The notes under the pieces are model-generated. The model was not told the origin of the DNA, searched no databases, and saw nothing but the letters and a program-made list of their open reading frames with translations. This document shows, one piece after another, positions 1 to 8,300 of a stretch of 64,000 bases of DNA. The position numbers were made by a program, and so were the translations under genes. This DNA is from a virus, in the IMG/VR virus record IMGVR_UViG_3300037247_001890, positions 62,001 to 126,000 of that record. The stretch is one strand, 5' to 3'. Every line of letters starts with the position of its first letter. Position 1 is the first letter of the stretch.

Positions 1-7
1 CTTAGTT

Positions 8-361
8 ATGGGAGGAATGTGGGTTTTTGGAATATACATTAAGGATAAAGGGATTGAAGATTATTGGGAATGGAGAAATTCAGAAGTTATTTTAGCTGAT
101 AGAATCTTATACCTACGTAAATTCTCGGTTGAATGTATCCACGATAGCGAAAATGAATTAGAAAAAATCAACATCATAAATCATAAAGAAGAATATGGAG
201 ATCAAATAATTCATTGTAACCATTGTAAGGGTAGGGGTCAAACGAGTCCAGCCAACTTATATGGTGGGTGGCAAACATCGAAACTTATTGTATGTGAAAA
301 ATGCGGAGGTTTTGGATGCACTCAACTAAATGGAAAATATATTAATGACACAAATGAATAA
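8..361 (+). CDS. Hypothetical protein with two CxxCxGxG motifs; 5' end may lie outside the window
   Basis: The function is not recognised. The protein carries CNHCKGRG near residues 70-77 and CEKCGGFG near 96-103, the paired CxxCxGxG motifs seen in DnaJ-type zinc-binding modules, so one small zinc domain in the C-terminal half is likely. No J-domain is present. The reading frame stays open to the left edge, so the true start may be upstream of base 1. The ATG at 8 is the first in view, and the ATG at 17 has its purine stretch too close to act as a ribosome site. It heads a run of short plus-strand accessory genes. Confidence 0.6.
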   Translation: MGGMWVFGIYIKDKGIEDYWEWRNSEVILADRILYLRKFSVECIHDSENELEKINIINHKEEYGDQIIHCNHCKGRGQTSPANLYGGWQTSKLIVCEKCGGFGCTQLNGKYINDTNE

Positions 362-665
362 ACTTAGTTGGAATTTTACAAAGGAAATTCCCAAAGATGA
401 GAGAATCGCAGCATTAAGAATACGTTTCATGAACATTATAGATCTTGACGCAAGTAATGAAATGTATATCAGAATTCCCAACGGAGGTCGATGTGAATAT
501 TCTCCTTTAGAAAGAATGTTTCATTTATATGACTCCGATGGTGATATGATTAGAAATGTGCAGGCCCCAGAAAACACCGCAGTAGATATTTCTTACATTG
601 ATATAGAATATTTAGAATTATTAGATTCAACAAACCCCGAATTCCATCGAGATTTACTAAATTAA
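330..665 (+). CDS. Hypothetical small protein
   Basis: This 111-residue protein has no recognised family. It is soluble, rich in acidic and aromatic residues, with no membrane segment or cysteine motif. The longest start (330) overlaps the preceding gene by 32 bases. In-frame ATGs at 345 and 354 would shorten the overlap, and none has a clear Shine-Dalgarno site, so the start is uncertain. Its stop codon shares bases with the next start (TAATG at 663), which indicates translational coupling in one operon. Confidence 0.55.
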   Translation: MENILMTQMNKLSWNFTKEIPKDERIAALRIRFMNIIDLDASNEMYIRIPNGGRCEYSPLERMFHLYDSDGDMIRNVQAPENTAVDISYIDIEYLELLDSTNPEFHRDLLN

Positions 666-994
666 TGACAAAAAAATTATATTTGGATGACATACGCAAT
701 GCCCCAAAAGGGTGGGATCGTGTGCATACGGCAAAAGAATGTGTTGAAGCTTTAGCAACACAACAATATGATACAATATCACTAGATCACGATCTGGGTG
801 AAGACCAGGCTACTGGTTATGATGTTCTAGCTTGGCTAGAAGAAACAGTACAACAACATAAAGATTTCAGAATACCGACGATTTTTATCCACACGGATAA
901 TCCTGTTGGAAGAATACGTATGGTGCAAGCATTACAAAGTATATGGAGGATACGGGATGATAAAAATGCAAATAATGTCGGACCTGCACAATGA
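665..994 (+). CDS. Cyclic-phosphate-processing receiver-domain protein (cPPR-like)
   Basis: The protein resembles the receiver-like domain family predicted to act on cyclic phosphates. The hallmarks visible are KLYLDDIR at the N-terminus (D8, D9), ISLDHDLG around residues 38-45, and a C-terminal IFIHTDNPVGRIRM at about 73-86. It is a single-domain protein of about 110 residues, which is usual for phage copies. Family members are often found near RNA or nucleotide repair genes; here the next gene is a metallophosphoesterase overlapping it by 38 bases. The biochemical substrate is inferred and not shown by the sequence. Confidence 0.7.
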   Translation: MTKKLYLDDIRNAPKGWDRVHTAKECVEALATQQYDTISLDHDLGEDQATGYDVLAWLEETVQQHKDFRIPTIFIHTDNPVGRIRMVQALQSIWRIRDDKNANNVGPAQ

Positions 995-1712
995 GTTTGG
1001 CCTTAAATCAATAGTACGAACTGACGCTGATGTTATTATATTAGCAGGAGATATAGATACCAAAGCATCCGCAGTACCATGGATAATAGATGTCTATAAA
1101 GATACACCTGTTGTTTATATTGCAGGAAATCATGAATATTATTATTCTGACATTTGGGAGATAGATGACCATCTAGAAAAATCATGTAGTAAAACAAATA
1201 TACGATTTTTACAAAATAAAATGAAAGTAATTAACGGTACAAGATTTCTGGGAACAACCTTATGGACAGATTTTCATTATAATGGGCCTGAAATGAGGGA
1301 TTATTATATGAAATACGCGAAAAGAAATATGACTGATTTCTCAGTTATCAAAAATGGTAATAAAAGATTTACTCCTGAGGATAGTTTTGAATTGCATGTA
1401 GATGCCAGAAATTTTTTGAGAGAGCATCTTGCAAAAATGTTTGATGGAAAAACGGTAGTCGTTACACACCATGGTCCATTCCCCCAGGCAATAAGCAGAG
1501 ATTTTGCAAACAGCCCTCTCAACCCTGCTTTTGTTGTGGACATGCAGGATTTGATGTACGACTATGAGCCTGATTTATGGATCTATGGACATACACATGG
1601 GCAATCTATGGACACATTTATAGGAAAAACAAGAGTAGTTTCCAACCCAAGAGGCTATCCACAAGAAAGCGATAGCAGCCCCTTTTTACCAGATTTTACC
1701 GTATCTATATAA
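957..1712 (+). CDS. Calcineurin-like metallophosphoesterase
   Basis: This is a metal-dependent phosphoesterase. The metal-ligand motifs appear in the expected order: SDLH (D9, H11), AGDID (D32), GNHE (N58, H59), THHG near residue 170 and GHTHG near 211. The length of 251 residues fits a stand-alone catalytic domain. I chose the ATG at 957 because a GGAGGA ribosome site precedes it and the protein then begins directly with the first beta strand. A longer in-frame start at 906 would add an unlikely N-terminus deep inside the preceding gene. The substrate could be a cyclic nucleotide, a protein phosphate or a nucleic acid end. Confidence 0.88.
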   Translation: MIKMQIMSDLHNEFGLKSIVRTDADVIILAGDIDTKASAVPWIIDVYKDTPVVYIAGNHEYYYSDIWEIDDHLEKSCSKTNIRFLQNKMKVINGTRFLGTTLWTDFHYNGPEMRDYYMKYAKRNMTDFSVIKNGNKRFTPEDSFELHVDARNFLREHLAKMFDGKTVVVTHHGPFPQAISRDFANSPLNPAFVVDMQDLMYDYEPDLWIYGHTHGQSMDTFIGKTRVVSNPRGYPQESDSSPFLPDFTVSI

Positions 1713-1723
1713 TAAGGAATATA

Positions 1724-1993
1724 ATGGAACCACTAATGAATGCTCCCCAATGGTTTTTGGAGAGGGAAGATTCAGTAGAATTGATAGGCTTATTAAAAGA
1801 TAATTATAATGACCCTATTGTAATATTAAACAAATATACCTATAGAAATGGAAGAAGATATCTGGTTATACTTGAAGGTTCTATAGGTGCTTGTATTCGT
1901 ACTTATGATTATCCACAAAAAATAAATAAAGGTAAATTTGTACGAATAAGGTGTATATACGATACACAAAATGATCAATACATATCAATTTAG
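1724..1993 (+). CDS. Hypothetical small protein
   Basis: No family is recognised for this 89-residue protein. It looks like a small beta-rich fold, with alternating hydrophobic and charged residues and several tyrosines, and has no cysteine or membrane signature. An AAGGAA ribosome site sits 7 bases before the ATG. It follows the phosphoesterase by 11 bases and is probably in the same transcript. Confidence 0.6.
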   Translation: MEPLMNAPQWFLEREDSVELIGLLKDNYNDPIVILNKYTYRNGRRYLVILEGSIGACIRTYDYPQKINKGKFVRIRCIYDTQNDQYISI

Positions 1994-2005
1994 ATAGGAG
2001 AAAAA

Positions 2006-2287
2006 ATGGACCATGACGATAGACAACTTATAGTAGAATGCTTGTTATTCTCAGCATCAGTTCAAGTATGTGCGAATTGGGATGCTGAAAAGCAAGAAAG
2101 GATGGTAGAATTAGCCAAAACACTAGGCATCAATCCGTCAGAAGATATTGAATTTTGGAAAGATGATATGGAATACGAAGAACCTTGGGCAGCACAAATA
2201 CCAGAAAAATTTGAAATAAAACAAACTGGTGTAGATTCGAAACAAGATGAACCGACAAAAGAACAACCAGAAGAAGAAGGGGATTAA
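2006..2287 (+). CDS. Hypothetical acidic protein
   Basis: This 93-residue protein has a helical N-terminal half with one CLLFSASVQVC stretch. The C-terminal tail is strongly acidic and Gln/Glu-rich and is probably disordered. A TAGGAG ribosome site precedes the ATG. Its stop codon lies inside the terminator hairpin that closes this plus-strand operon. The composition suggests a protein-binding or DNA-mimic role, but that is only a guess. Confidence 0.6.
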   Translation: MDHDDRQLIVECLLFSASVQVCANWDAEKQERMVELAKTLGINPSEDIEFWKDDMEYEEPWAAQIPEKFEIKQTGVDSKQDEPTKEQPEEEGD

Positions 2288-2302
2288 TCTCCTTCTTTTT
2301 TT
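2274..2302 (+). terminator. Rho-independent terminator overlapping a stop codon
   Basis: A 10-bp stem (2274-2283 with 2288-2297, one G-T pair) closes a TTAA loop and runs into a T-tract. The loop and stem contain the TAA of the preceding gene. It works for the plus-strand transcript and also separates it from the convergent minus-strand gene. Confidence 0.75.
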
Positions 2303-3074
2303 ATTTCTTAAACACTTCTTTAAAGCCTTCGAGCAATTCTAGAAGTTTATTTCTCTCCAAATATTTATAAATAAAATTTACGCCTGATGTTTTTGGCACG
2401 CCCCACCTATACCTGTATTGAAGTTTTCTAGCCTTATCAACATCTTTGTAAGTACGAACTAGTTCGTATATATCTCGTTCTATTTCTTTTAGCTTAGAAA
2501 GTAATTGTTTCCCTTCTAAGTAAGTAATATCATGCAAATCAGACGTAAGCTCCGTCAATTTACTTCGAACTACTTGGGCATACAGACGGGCATATGGCTT
2601 ATTTATCTCATAACGTTCTTCTGGATCTCGTATGTCCTCATAAGGAACAAAAGGTTTTTCCCAGATATCTTCTTCTCCGGTATCATAATTCTTTATTAGA
2701 TAAACTGATGTTGTTTCATCTCCCCAATTAGGCTCCATTTCATGCTGAATAAAGTAAGTTATAGGATGAGTTGTCCCAGTGAGAAAATTCAACTGTTTAT
2801 TATAAAATTTGAAATGTTGATGCCATTCTTCGAATTCGTCATCGTATTCTCTTCCCCAAGGAATACGAGACACCACGTTAATATCAATATCTGAAAATTT
2901 ATTATATTGTAAACCAGCACTGCTACCAATAAACCACACAGATTTTATCAGGTTTCTTGGAATAAGAATATTAAGTTTATTAAGAATCTCGTCTTTCACA
3001 GGAGGGATAAGAGTATTATCTTCATTCCAAAGCAATGGATTTAAGCTTAGTTTTGGTTTATCTAATAGGCCCAT
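2301..3074 (-). CDS. Nucleotidyltransferase-superfamily protein
   Basis: This is a predicted DNA-polymerase-beta-type nucleotidyltransferase. The signature GSSAGLQYNKFSDIDI appears at about residues 50-65, matching the family pattern G-S followed by D-x-D with both metal-binding aspartates kept. The C-terminal half is helical and charged, and I cannot assign it. The ATG at 3074 was chosen; an upstream TTG at 3095 is possible. It is the only minus-strand gene among plus-strand accessory genes and has no clear Shine-Dalgarno. Nucleotide or protein nucleotidylation could be its role. Confidence 0.7.
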   Translation of the reverse strand: MGLLDKPKLSLNPLLWNEDNTLIPPVKDEILNKLNILIPRNLIKSVWFIGSSAGLQYNKFSDIDINVVSRIPWGREYDDEFEEWHQHFKFYNKQLNFLTGTTHPITYFIQHEMEPNWGDETTSVYLIKNYDTGEEDIWEKPFVPYEDIRDPEERYEINKPYARLYAQVVRSKLTELTSDLHDITYLEGKQLLSKLKEIERDIYELVRTYKDVDKARKLQYRYRWGVPKTSGVNFIYKYLERNKLLELLEGFKEVFKK

Positions 3075-3121
3075 GAAGAAATATAAAATATACAAGAACT
3101 AAAGTCAAGGAAAAAAAATAG

Positions 3122-3661
3122 ATGGAATTAAGCCGGTTTTTCGAGAAGTTTCGACCACAAAAGGATTGGAAGCTTATACCTTCCGAAATGATACCATTGG
3201 AAATAGAACGATGGGAAACTTATAAAAAATTGATCACTAAAAGATCACGAAAGTATCTTAAAAAAGATAAAGCAAACCTACAAAAATATTTGGTAGGCAA
3301 TACTTTCCCATTAGGAGAGGTTTATGAAAATAACCCAAATAGGCTGGCAGAGTTGAATCCTTTATTTGATAAAGACACGAGAAGCTTTCCATTATGGGAA
3401 AAAATAAAAATTGCAGTAGATTGTATCGGTATAGATAATGAAAAGGGAAAAGAAATCCCAACTGTAAAAACTGTAATAAATGAAGCATTAAGAAATATGA
3501 TTGAAAAATTAAAGTCGCTCGATGTAGATGTATTAGATGCAGAAATAACTACGTTTGACTATCGTTTGGAAAAAGCAAGAAAAGACGCTGTAAGATCTGT
3601 AATTTCCAAAAAAATATTATTACCTTTTTACCCCCAACCGAAAGATATATATGTGGATTGA
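3122..3661 (+). CDS. Hypothetical protein
   Basis: This 179-residue protein is lysine-rich and mostly helical, with no motif I recognise. An AAGGAAAA stretch precedes the ATG. The 3' end overlaps the dUTPase gene by 11 bases, so the two are probably co-translated. It starts a second plus-strand operon, diverging from the nucleotidyltransferase-like gene. Confidence 0.6.
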   Translation: MELSRFFEKFRPQKDWKLIPSEMIPLEIERWETYKKLITKRSRKYLKKDKANLQKYLVGNTFPLGEVYENNPNRLAELNPLFDKDTRSFPLWEKIKIAVDCIGIDNEKGKEIPTVKTVINEALRNMIEKLKSLDVDVLDAEITTFDYRLEKARKDAVRSVISKKILLPFYPQPKDIYVD

Positions 3662-4250
3662 TATTTGGGAAAAAATGAAAAAATTAAATTCACGGATTCT
3701 TCGTGAAAGGCGTTACCTTAGTTATGACCAAATATGCGATGATACAAAACAAACGCCAACCAAAATTGATTGGACTTTGAATTATACTCGAGCACTTATT
3801 CATGAGGTAGCTGAGTATTTTGATGAAACAGATTCTCATAAAGAAAAAATTGAATTAATTGATATTTTATTTTTTCTGGTGAGTGTATTACAAGTCGCTG
3901 GCTGGGATGTGTTTACCTTCGAACAATTAATGCAAGAAGAACATACCCCTTATAAAAATTATGAATTCTACCCGGAAAACATGATATTTACTGCGATCGA
4001 AATTGAAAATTCAATTGCCTGGAAACATTGGAAATCTTACACATTTGGTATTCATCCGAATAAATTTCATGATGCAATATTAGATTTTGTGGAAGATTGG
4101 AAAGAGCATACATTTATAGTACACAAAATGACTCCAACACAAATACACCAGGCATTTTTAGATAAATTAGATGTGAACCACAAACGGCAAGATGGTGGTT
4201 ACACAAAGAAGAAAAAAGATGACGATATACATGTAAGGACATCGCAATGA
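3651..4250 (+). CDS. Dimeric all-alpha dUTPase / MazG-superfamily nucleotide pyrophosphohydrolase
   Basis: The protein is predicted to hydrolyse dUTP (or a related NTP) to the monophosphate, keeping uracil out of phage DNA. Metal-binding helices are visible: HEVAEYFDE near residues 51-59 and ELIDILFF near 68-75. A C-terminal NHKRQDGGY near 176-184 matches the substrate-binding segment of the dimeric dUTPase_2 family. The length of 199 residues is normal for the family. It sits within an overlapping run of genes (ATGA overlap with the next gene). The exact nucleotide preference is inferred. Confidence 0.8.
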   Translation: MWIDIWEKMKKLNSRILRERRYLSYDQICDDTKQTPTKIDWTLNYTRALIHEVAEYFDETDSHKEKIELIDILFFLVSVLQVAGWDVFTFEQLMQEEHTPYKNYEFYPENMIFTAIEIENSIAWKHWKSYTFGIHPNKFHDAILDFVEDWKEHTFIVHKMTPTQIHQAFLDKLDVNHKRQDGGYTKKKKDDDIHVRTSQ

Positions 4251-4633
4251 AACTTACAAAGAATTATAGTGATGCATGCAATACCTTGATCGGAAAAATA
4301 TATTATTTATATAATCCGTTCGAATCTACAATATATGAGGTTTATATTCAGAGTATAATAGAGAATATGTTCGGAGAGCCAGATGAAATATATGTCAAAC
4401 TTCGACTATACGCTGATGAACAAGGCATAAAAGATATAAGTCGATCCTGGGATGACGTGAAATCAGTGGCATCATTTCCATATCTAGCAAATGAATTAAT
4501 AGAAAAGAAATTAGCAATAATTGCTTTTCATGCTGATTTAGTAATGAAACAGAGCAAGTTAGAGGAGGAATCGAAATCAATCGGAAACGCCCTGCAACAA
4601 CTACGCTCAGAGCTAACAGCGATATCTTCTTAA
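4247..4633 (+). CDS. Hypothetical protein with C-terminal coiled coil
   Basis: No family is recognised for this 128-residue protein. The last third is a predicted coiled coil (about residues 93-125, rich in K, E, L and Q). The start is well supported by a TAAGGA site and an ATGA overlap with the dUTPase stop. Its 3' end overlaps an open frame in the -1 register, which carries a strong internal ribosome site. Confidence 0.6.
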   Translation: MKLTKNYSDACNTLIGKIYYLYNPFESTIYEVYIQSIIENMFGEPDEIYVKLRLYADEQGIKDISRSWDDVKSVASFPYLANELIEKKLAIIAFHADLVMKQSKLEEESKSIGNALQQLRSELTAISS

Positions 4634-4968
4634 AAGATATAAATAAAAAATATAAAGTTAGAGTTAATAGATTAGTACGTATCAAAACACTGAGGAAATA
4701 TTCAGATAATTGGGGAAATGATCATATTCGTAAATTGATAATATACAATTTAACAGATTTGAGCTTTATAGTAAGAGATGCCATAGAGCATAATATTACT
4801 CATTTATACATACCCGATATTTTTCCTTTATGTAACCATAAAAAATATGGTTATTTTTTAAAACAATACGAAGGGCTTGTATTGGGAATATTAGCACAAT
4901 TAAAAGGAACAAAATTAGAGATAATTTGGCATCCTAATAATGCGGATCGAATAGCAAAAATGGCATAA
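4576..4968 (+). CDS. Hypothetical protein, probable non-ATG start
   Basis: The frame is open from 4537 to the stop at 4966-4968, but it contains no ATG or GTG at a useful place. The only conventional candidate is a TTG at 4735, which has no ribosome site and would give 77 residues. A very strong AGAGGAGGA at 4561-4569 lies 7 bases before an ATC at 4576, which would give about 130 residues. A frameshift from the preceding gene, or a sequence error, are alternatives. The protein is basic at the N-terminus, with no recognised family. Confidence 0.45.
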   Translation: MNRKRPATTTLRANSDIFLKDINKKYKVRVNRLVRIKTLRKYSDNWGNDHIRKLIIYNLTDLSFIVRDAIEHNITHLYIPDIFPLCNHKKYGYFLKQYEGLVLGILAQLKGTKLEIIWHPNNADRIAKMA

Positions 4969-5003
4969 GAAAAATGTAATAACTCCACTTACCCGGAGAG
5001 AAG

Positions 5004-5039
5004 AAAAAAGTCGCGTGGAGAAATCCCGTGGCTTTTTTT
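5004..5039 (+). terminator. Rho-independent terminator
   Basis: AAAAAAG at 5004-5010 pairs with CTTTTTT at 5032-5038. The stem continues inward as a GC-rich hairpin with one mismatch and a short A-rich loop. It closes the operon ending at 4968. Confidence 0.65.
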
Positions 5040-5108
5040 ACATTTAAAACAGGCATAAGAGAAATGATAATAAACAATAATCTTTAAATTTTGAGAGGAT
5101 GGCATCTA

Positions 5109-5267
5109 ATGGCTAGAGTTAAAGTCTATCCTCTGGGTAAGAAAGGACCGAGAGAAATCAGTCCAGGAGAAATAAACGCTGAGCTTGCTAAGCGTTCCGA
5201 AATCACACTAAAATTTTTGCAAAGAAAAGGCAGGATAAAGAAAAGAGAATCAAATTTGGATGATTAA
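5109..5267 (+). CDS. Small basic hypothetical protein (52 aa)
   Basis: An ATG at 5109 preceded by GAGAGGA opens a 52-residue frame, beginning MARVKVYPLG, that is rich in lysine and arginine with an acidic last few residues. It has no recognised family. It is flanked by terminators on both sides (5004-5039 and 5296-5325), so it would form a one-gene transcript. Good ribosome spacing and full use of the gap support it as real. Confidence 0.5.
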   Translation: MARVKVYPLGKKGPREISPGEINAELAKRSEITLKFLQRKGRIKKRESNLDD

Positions 5268-5295
5268 AGGAGCAGACAAAGATGACATAATTATA

Positions 5296-5325
5296 AAAGA
5301 GGCCAGGAATCCAGCCTCTTTTTTT
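5296..5325. terminator. Bidirectional terminator between convergent genes
   Basis: AAAGAGGC (5296-5303) pairs with GCCTCTTT (5314-5321), followed by T-runs on the plus strand and preceded by A-runs. It can stop both the plus-strand small gene and the minus-strand polymerase gene, whose stop is at 5329-5331. Confidence 0.75.
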
Positions 5326-5328
5326 AGC

Positions 5329-8300
5329 TTAATAAGTATATCTGGGATCCTTAGCAAATTCCAAACCATACATATATGCTGGGAGTGGATTGTGACCATG
5401 TATATTTGATGCCATTCTAGTAGATGCCATATCTTTGATAGTGTTTTTTAAATGAACATTAGACAATCTATCTAACCAATCTTGCCCGTCGTCGGTAAGC
5501 ATCTCTATTGATTTGAAATATTCGTTGAATTGTGCAGGTGTTTTATTATCTCTGATCAATGCTTTATTTTTTTTCTTGATGTAGCTCGCTGATATTTTGT
5601 CTCCTATAAGCAAATCTGTATCCCCAGGATCTAAAATTTCAGCATTGTCTGTCACACCACGAATTGCTGTTTCAAAAGTTTTTTGGAAAAATTTATTTTC
5701 ATAAATATTATCCAGTTCTTTAACCATTTCTCGTTGGGCATATTTAAAACTCTTTAATTCAGCTAACTCTTGTGGCTTAATAACTCCTGTTGATATTTTG
5801 TCACCTTTAATTACTGATTGATACCTTTTTACTGTGGGTTCTAAATTTAATGGAACATAATGTGTTATTCCATTTATGAGTATATCTTTTCCACCAATAG
5901 GACTTTCTTTTATACTTTCAATTTGACCGTCAGTTTGTGCCAAGGTTGCTTTATTTGGCACAGTTTCAGGAACTTTGAATATTTGTTCTAATCTTTTAAA
6001 ACCGGCTAAAGCACTTCCACCTGAATCGACTGCCCCGCCTGTATGAAAAGTACGCATTGTAAGTTGAGTACTTCTTTCTGATATTGCTTGCCCATCTAAA
6101 ACCCCAACATTGGTACCAATAGGTGCAAAATCGCCACCTGGCATCAAACCATAGCATTTTTGACAAACACCCTGTGGAGTTTCACATGTCAAAGGACTTC
6201 TGACCACCACAATATTCATTTTAGCTTTTTTTAGCTTCTGTTGAATGTCTAGAGTTATAAGTTGTGCTGCTTCTACAATACCTTCTATATCGAGAGCAGA
6301 TGTGCGATCAAGAATATTTTTATCTGTAATATCAAATTCTATACCATCATTAGTGCCGCAATCTTCTTCTATTACTAATAATTTCCTTGTATTTGCAAGA
6401 AGTCTTTTATTCAATTCACCCGATTCTTGTGTGTTAACTGCACGATCAATAGTACCTTTTCGTACCCCATAAATACTGTTCCAATAATCAAAACTGTCCA
6501 AACCCTCACCATAACTTTTTGTTATAGGAATTGGTATTTCGTTTCCTTTAGTATCTTGAAGAATTCCAGGCATTCCTATCATTTGAATGACGCCTTCTTC
6601 ACTTTTAAGTGCACCTGATTTTAGCCATTCATAAAATTTGTTGGAATCTGAATATTTTTTATAAAGTTCTTTTTTTAATTCCACCTTAGCATTTTTATAA
6701 GCTTCGATTTTTTTCTCGTCAGACGAGTTTGGACCTAGTGTTGATTTCCATTTTTCTAGTATGTTTTCTCTTATAGAATGATCTACCTGCAAATCATTGA
6801 TGGAGACAGTACTCCCGCGAAGATGACCATAACGATTGCCAAGATCTTTTAATCCTGAAATAACCTGGTCAAAGTTTTCTGGAGTTTCATATGCTATTTT
6901 TTCTAATATAGAATTCACTTTTCTACTATCAAATAAGTTATCATAATCTCGAAATTGTTTTGGCAATATAGAATTCACTAGTTGAATACCTATAGTTGTT
7001 TTTTTACCATTTAAACTGAAAACATCTGTCATGCCAATACCAGCATTTTCTGCATCTACTACAGTCTTAAATCTTTTTTTGGTATCTTTACCAGGAACAG
7101 TTAAATAATATAAGCCTAGTTGATAATCTTTACTTATTGCGTGTACTACGGAGTTATCACCAGCTTTAAATACATTTTTAGATGGTAGCATACCCCATGC
7201 CTCATCTACAGCTTCATTTGTTACGGGAACATGGACGGCCATAGCATCGCCATCATAATCCAAATTAAAACCCGCATTGATTAATGGATTTGTTTTAATA
7301 TCTTTACCATCTACTAATATGGGCTTGAAGGCTTGTATTCCGTGTTTATGTAGAGTTGGTGCCCTGTTTAGCAATACGGGACGATTTTCCATTACTTTTA
7401 AGAGTGCTTTTCTTGAACCTATACCATTATCTTTTATATTTTCTAGAGCTTCCAAAGGTTTAAATCCCATTTGAAGCATTTCTTTGATAATAAAAGGTCT
7501 GTAAATAACTTTTGCCATTTCTACGGGAATTCCGGCTTGGTCCAGACCCAATGATGGGTCTACAGTAACAGTAGATCTTCCAGACACATCTTGCCTCTTA
7601 GTCCATACACTTCTTTGTGCAAAACCTTCTTTTGGAACAGATCCTGCAATTGTTTTTACTATACCTGCACTTCTTTTCATTTGTTGATGAAGTGGTTCTT
7701 GTAATCCAACAGCTTCTTTCAAAATACGGTACATATCTTTTCTAGCGGTTCTAGAGAGTTCTTCATCGAATCCCAAATCTTTATTTGTTTTTATGGCGTA
7801 TGCTGTTTGTGCAATTCTAGTGTAATGATGATTAATAGGACTTACTTGTAAATCTCCTGACGGTAATGGGTAAATGGGTCTAAATTTTGCTGGCATTACA
7901 GGAAATTTACTTATCATCAAATCAGTAGGTTTAAAACCAAAAGTTTTTAATGCTTCAAGATGCTTATACTTTTTGTTCAATAGATTACGTTTTGATTTTG
8001 GAGCTTCTTTTAATTCTGCTTTTGTTTTTTTAATTTCGCTTTTCAGATTTATTTCGTTTAATTTTTTTTGTATTAACTTATTACCAGTGACGCCATCCTC
8101 TGAATACGTTTCATTCATTATTTCATCAAATTTTGGACGGGTTAATCCTGTTATTTTTATTATAGCATCCTCAAATATTGGATGTGGCATTTTGGTGTTT
8201 AAATTAATATGTGACCACTTGCTGCCTTGCATACCTCCTACGACATCGGGATCGAACAAACCACCTTTGATTGGTGCTAGATTTTTACCACGTAATACAT

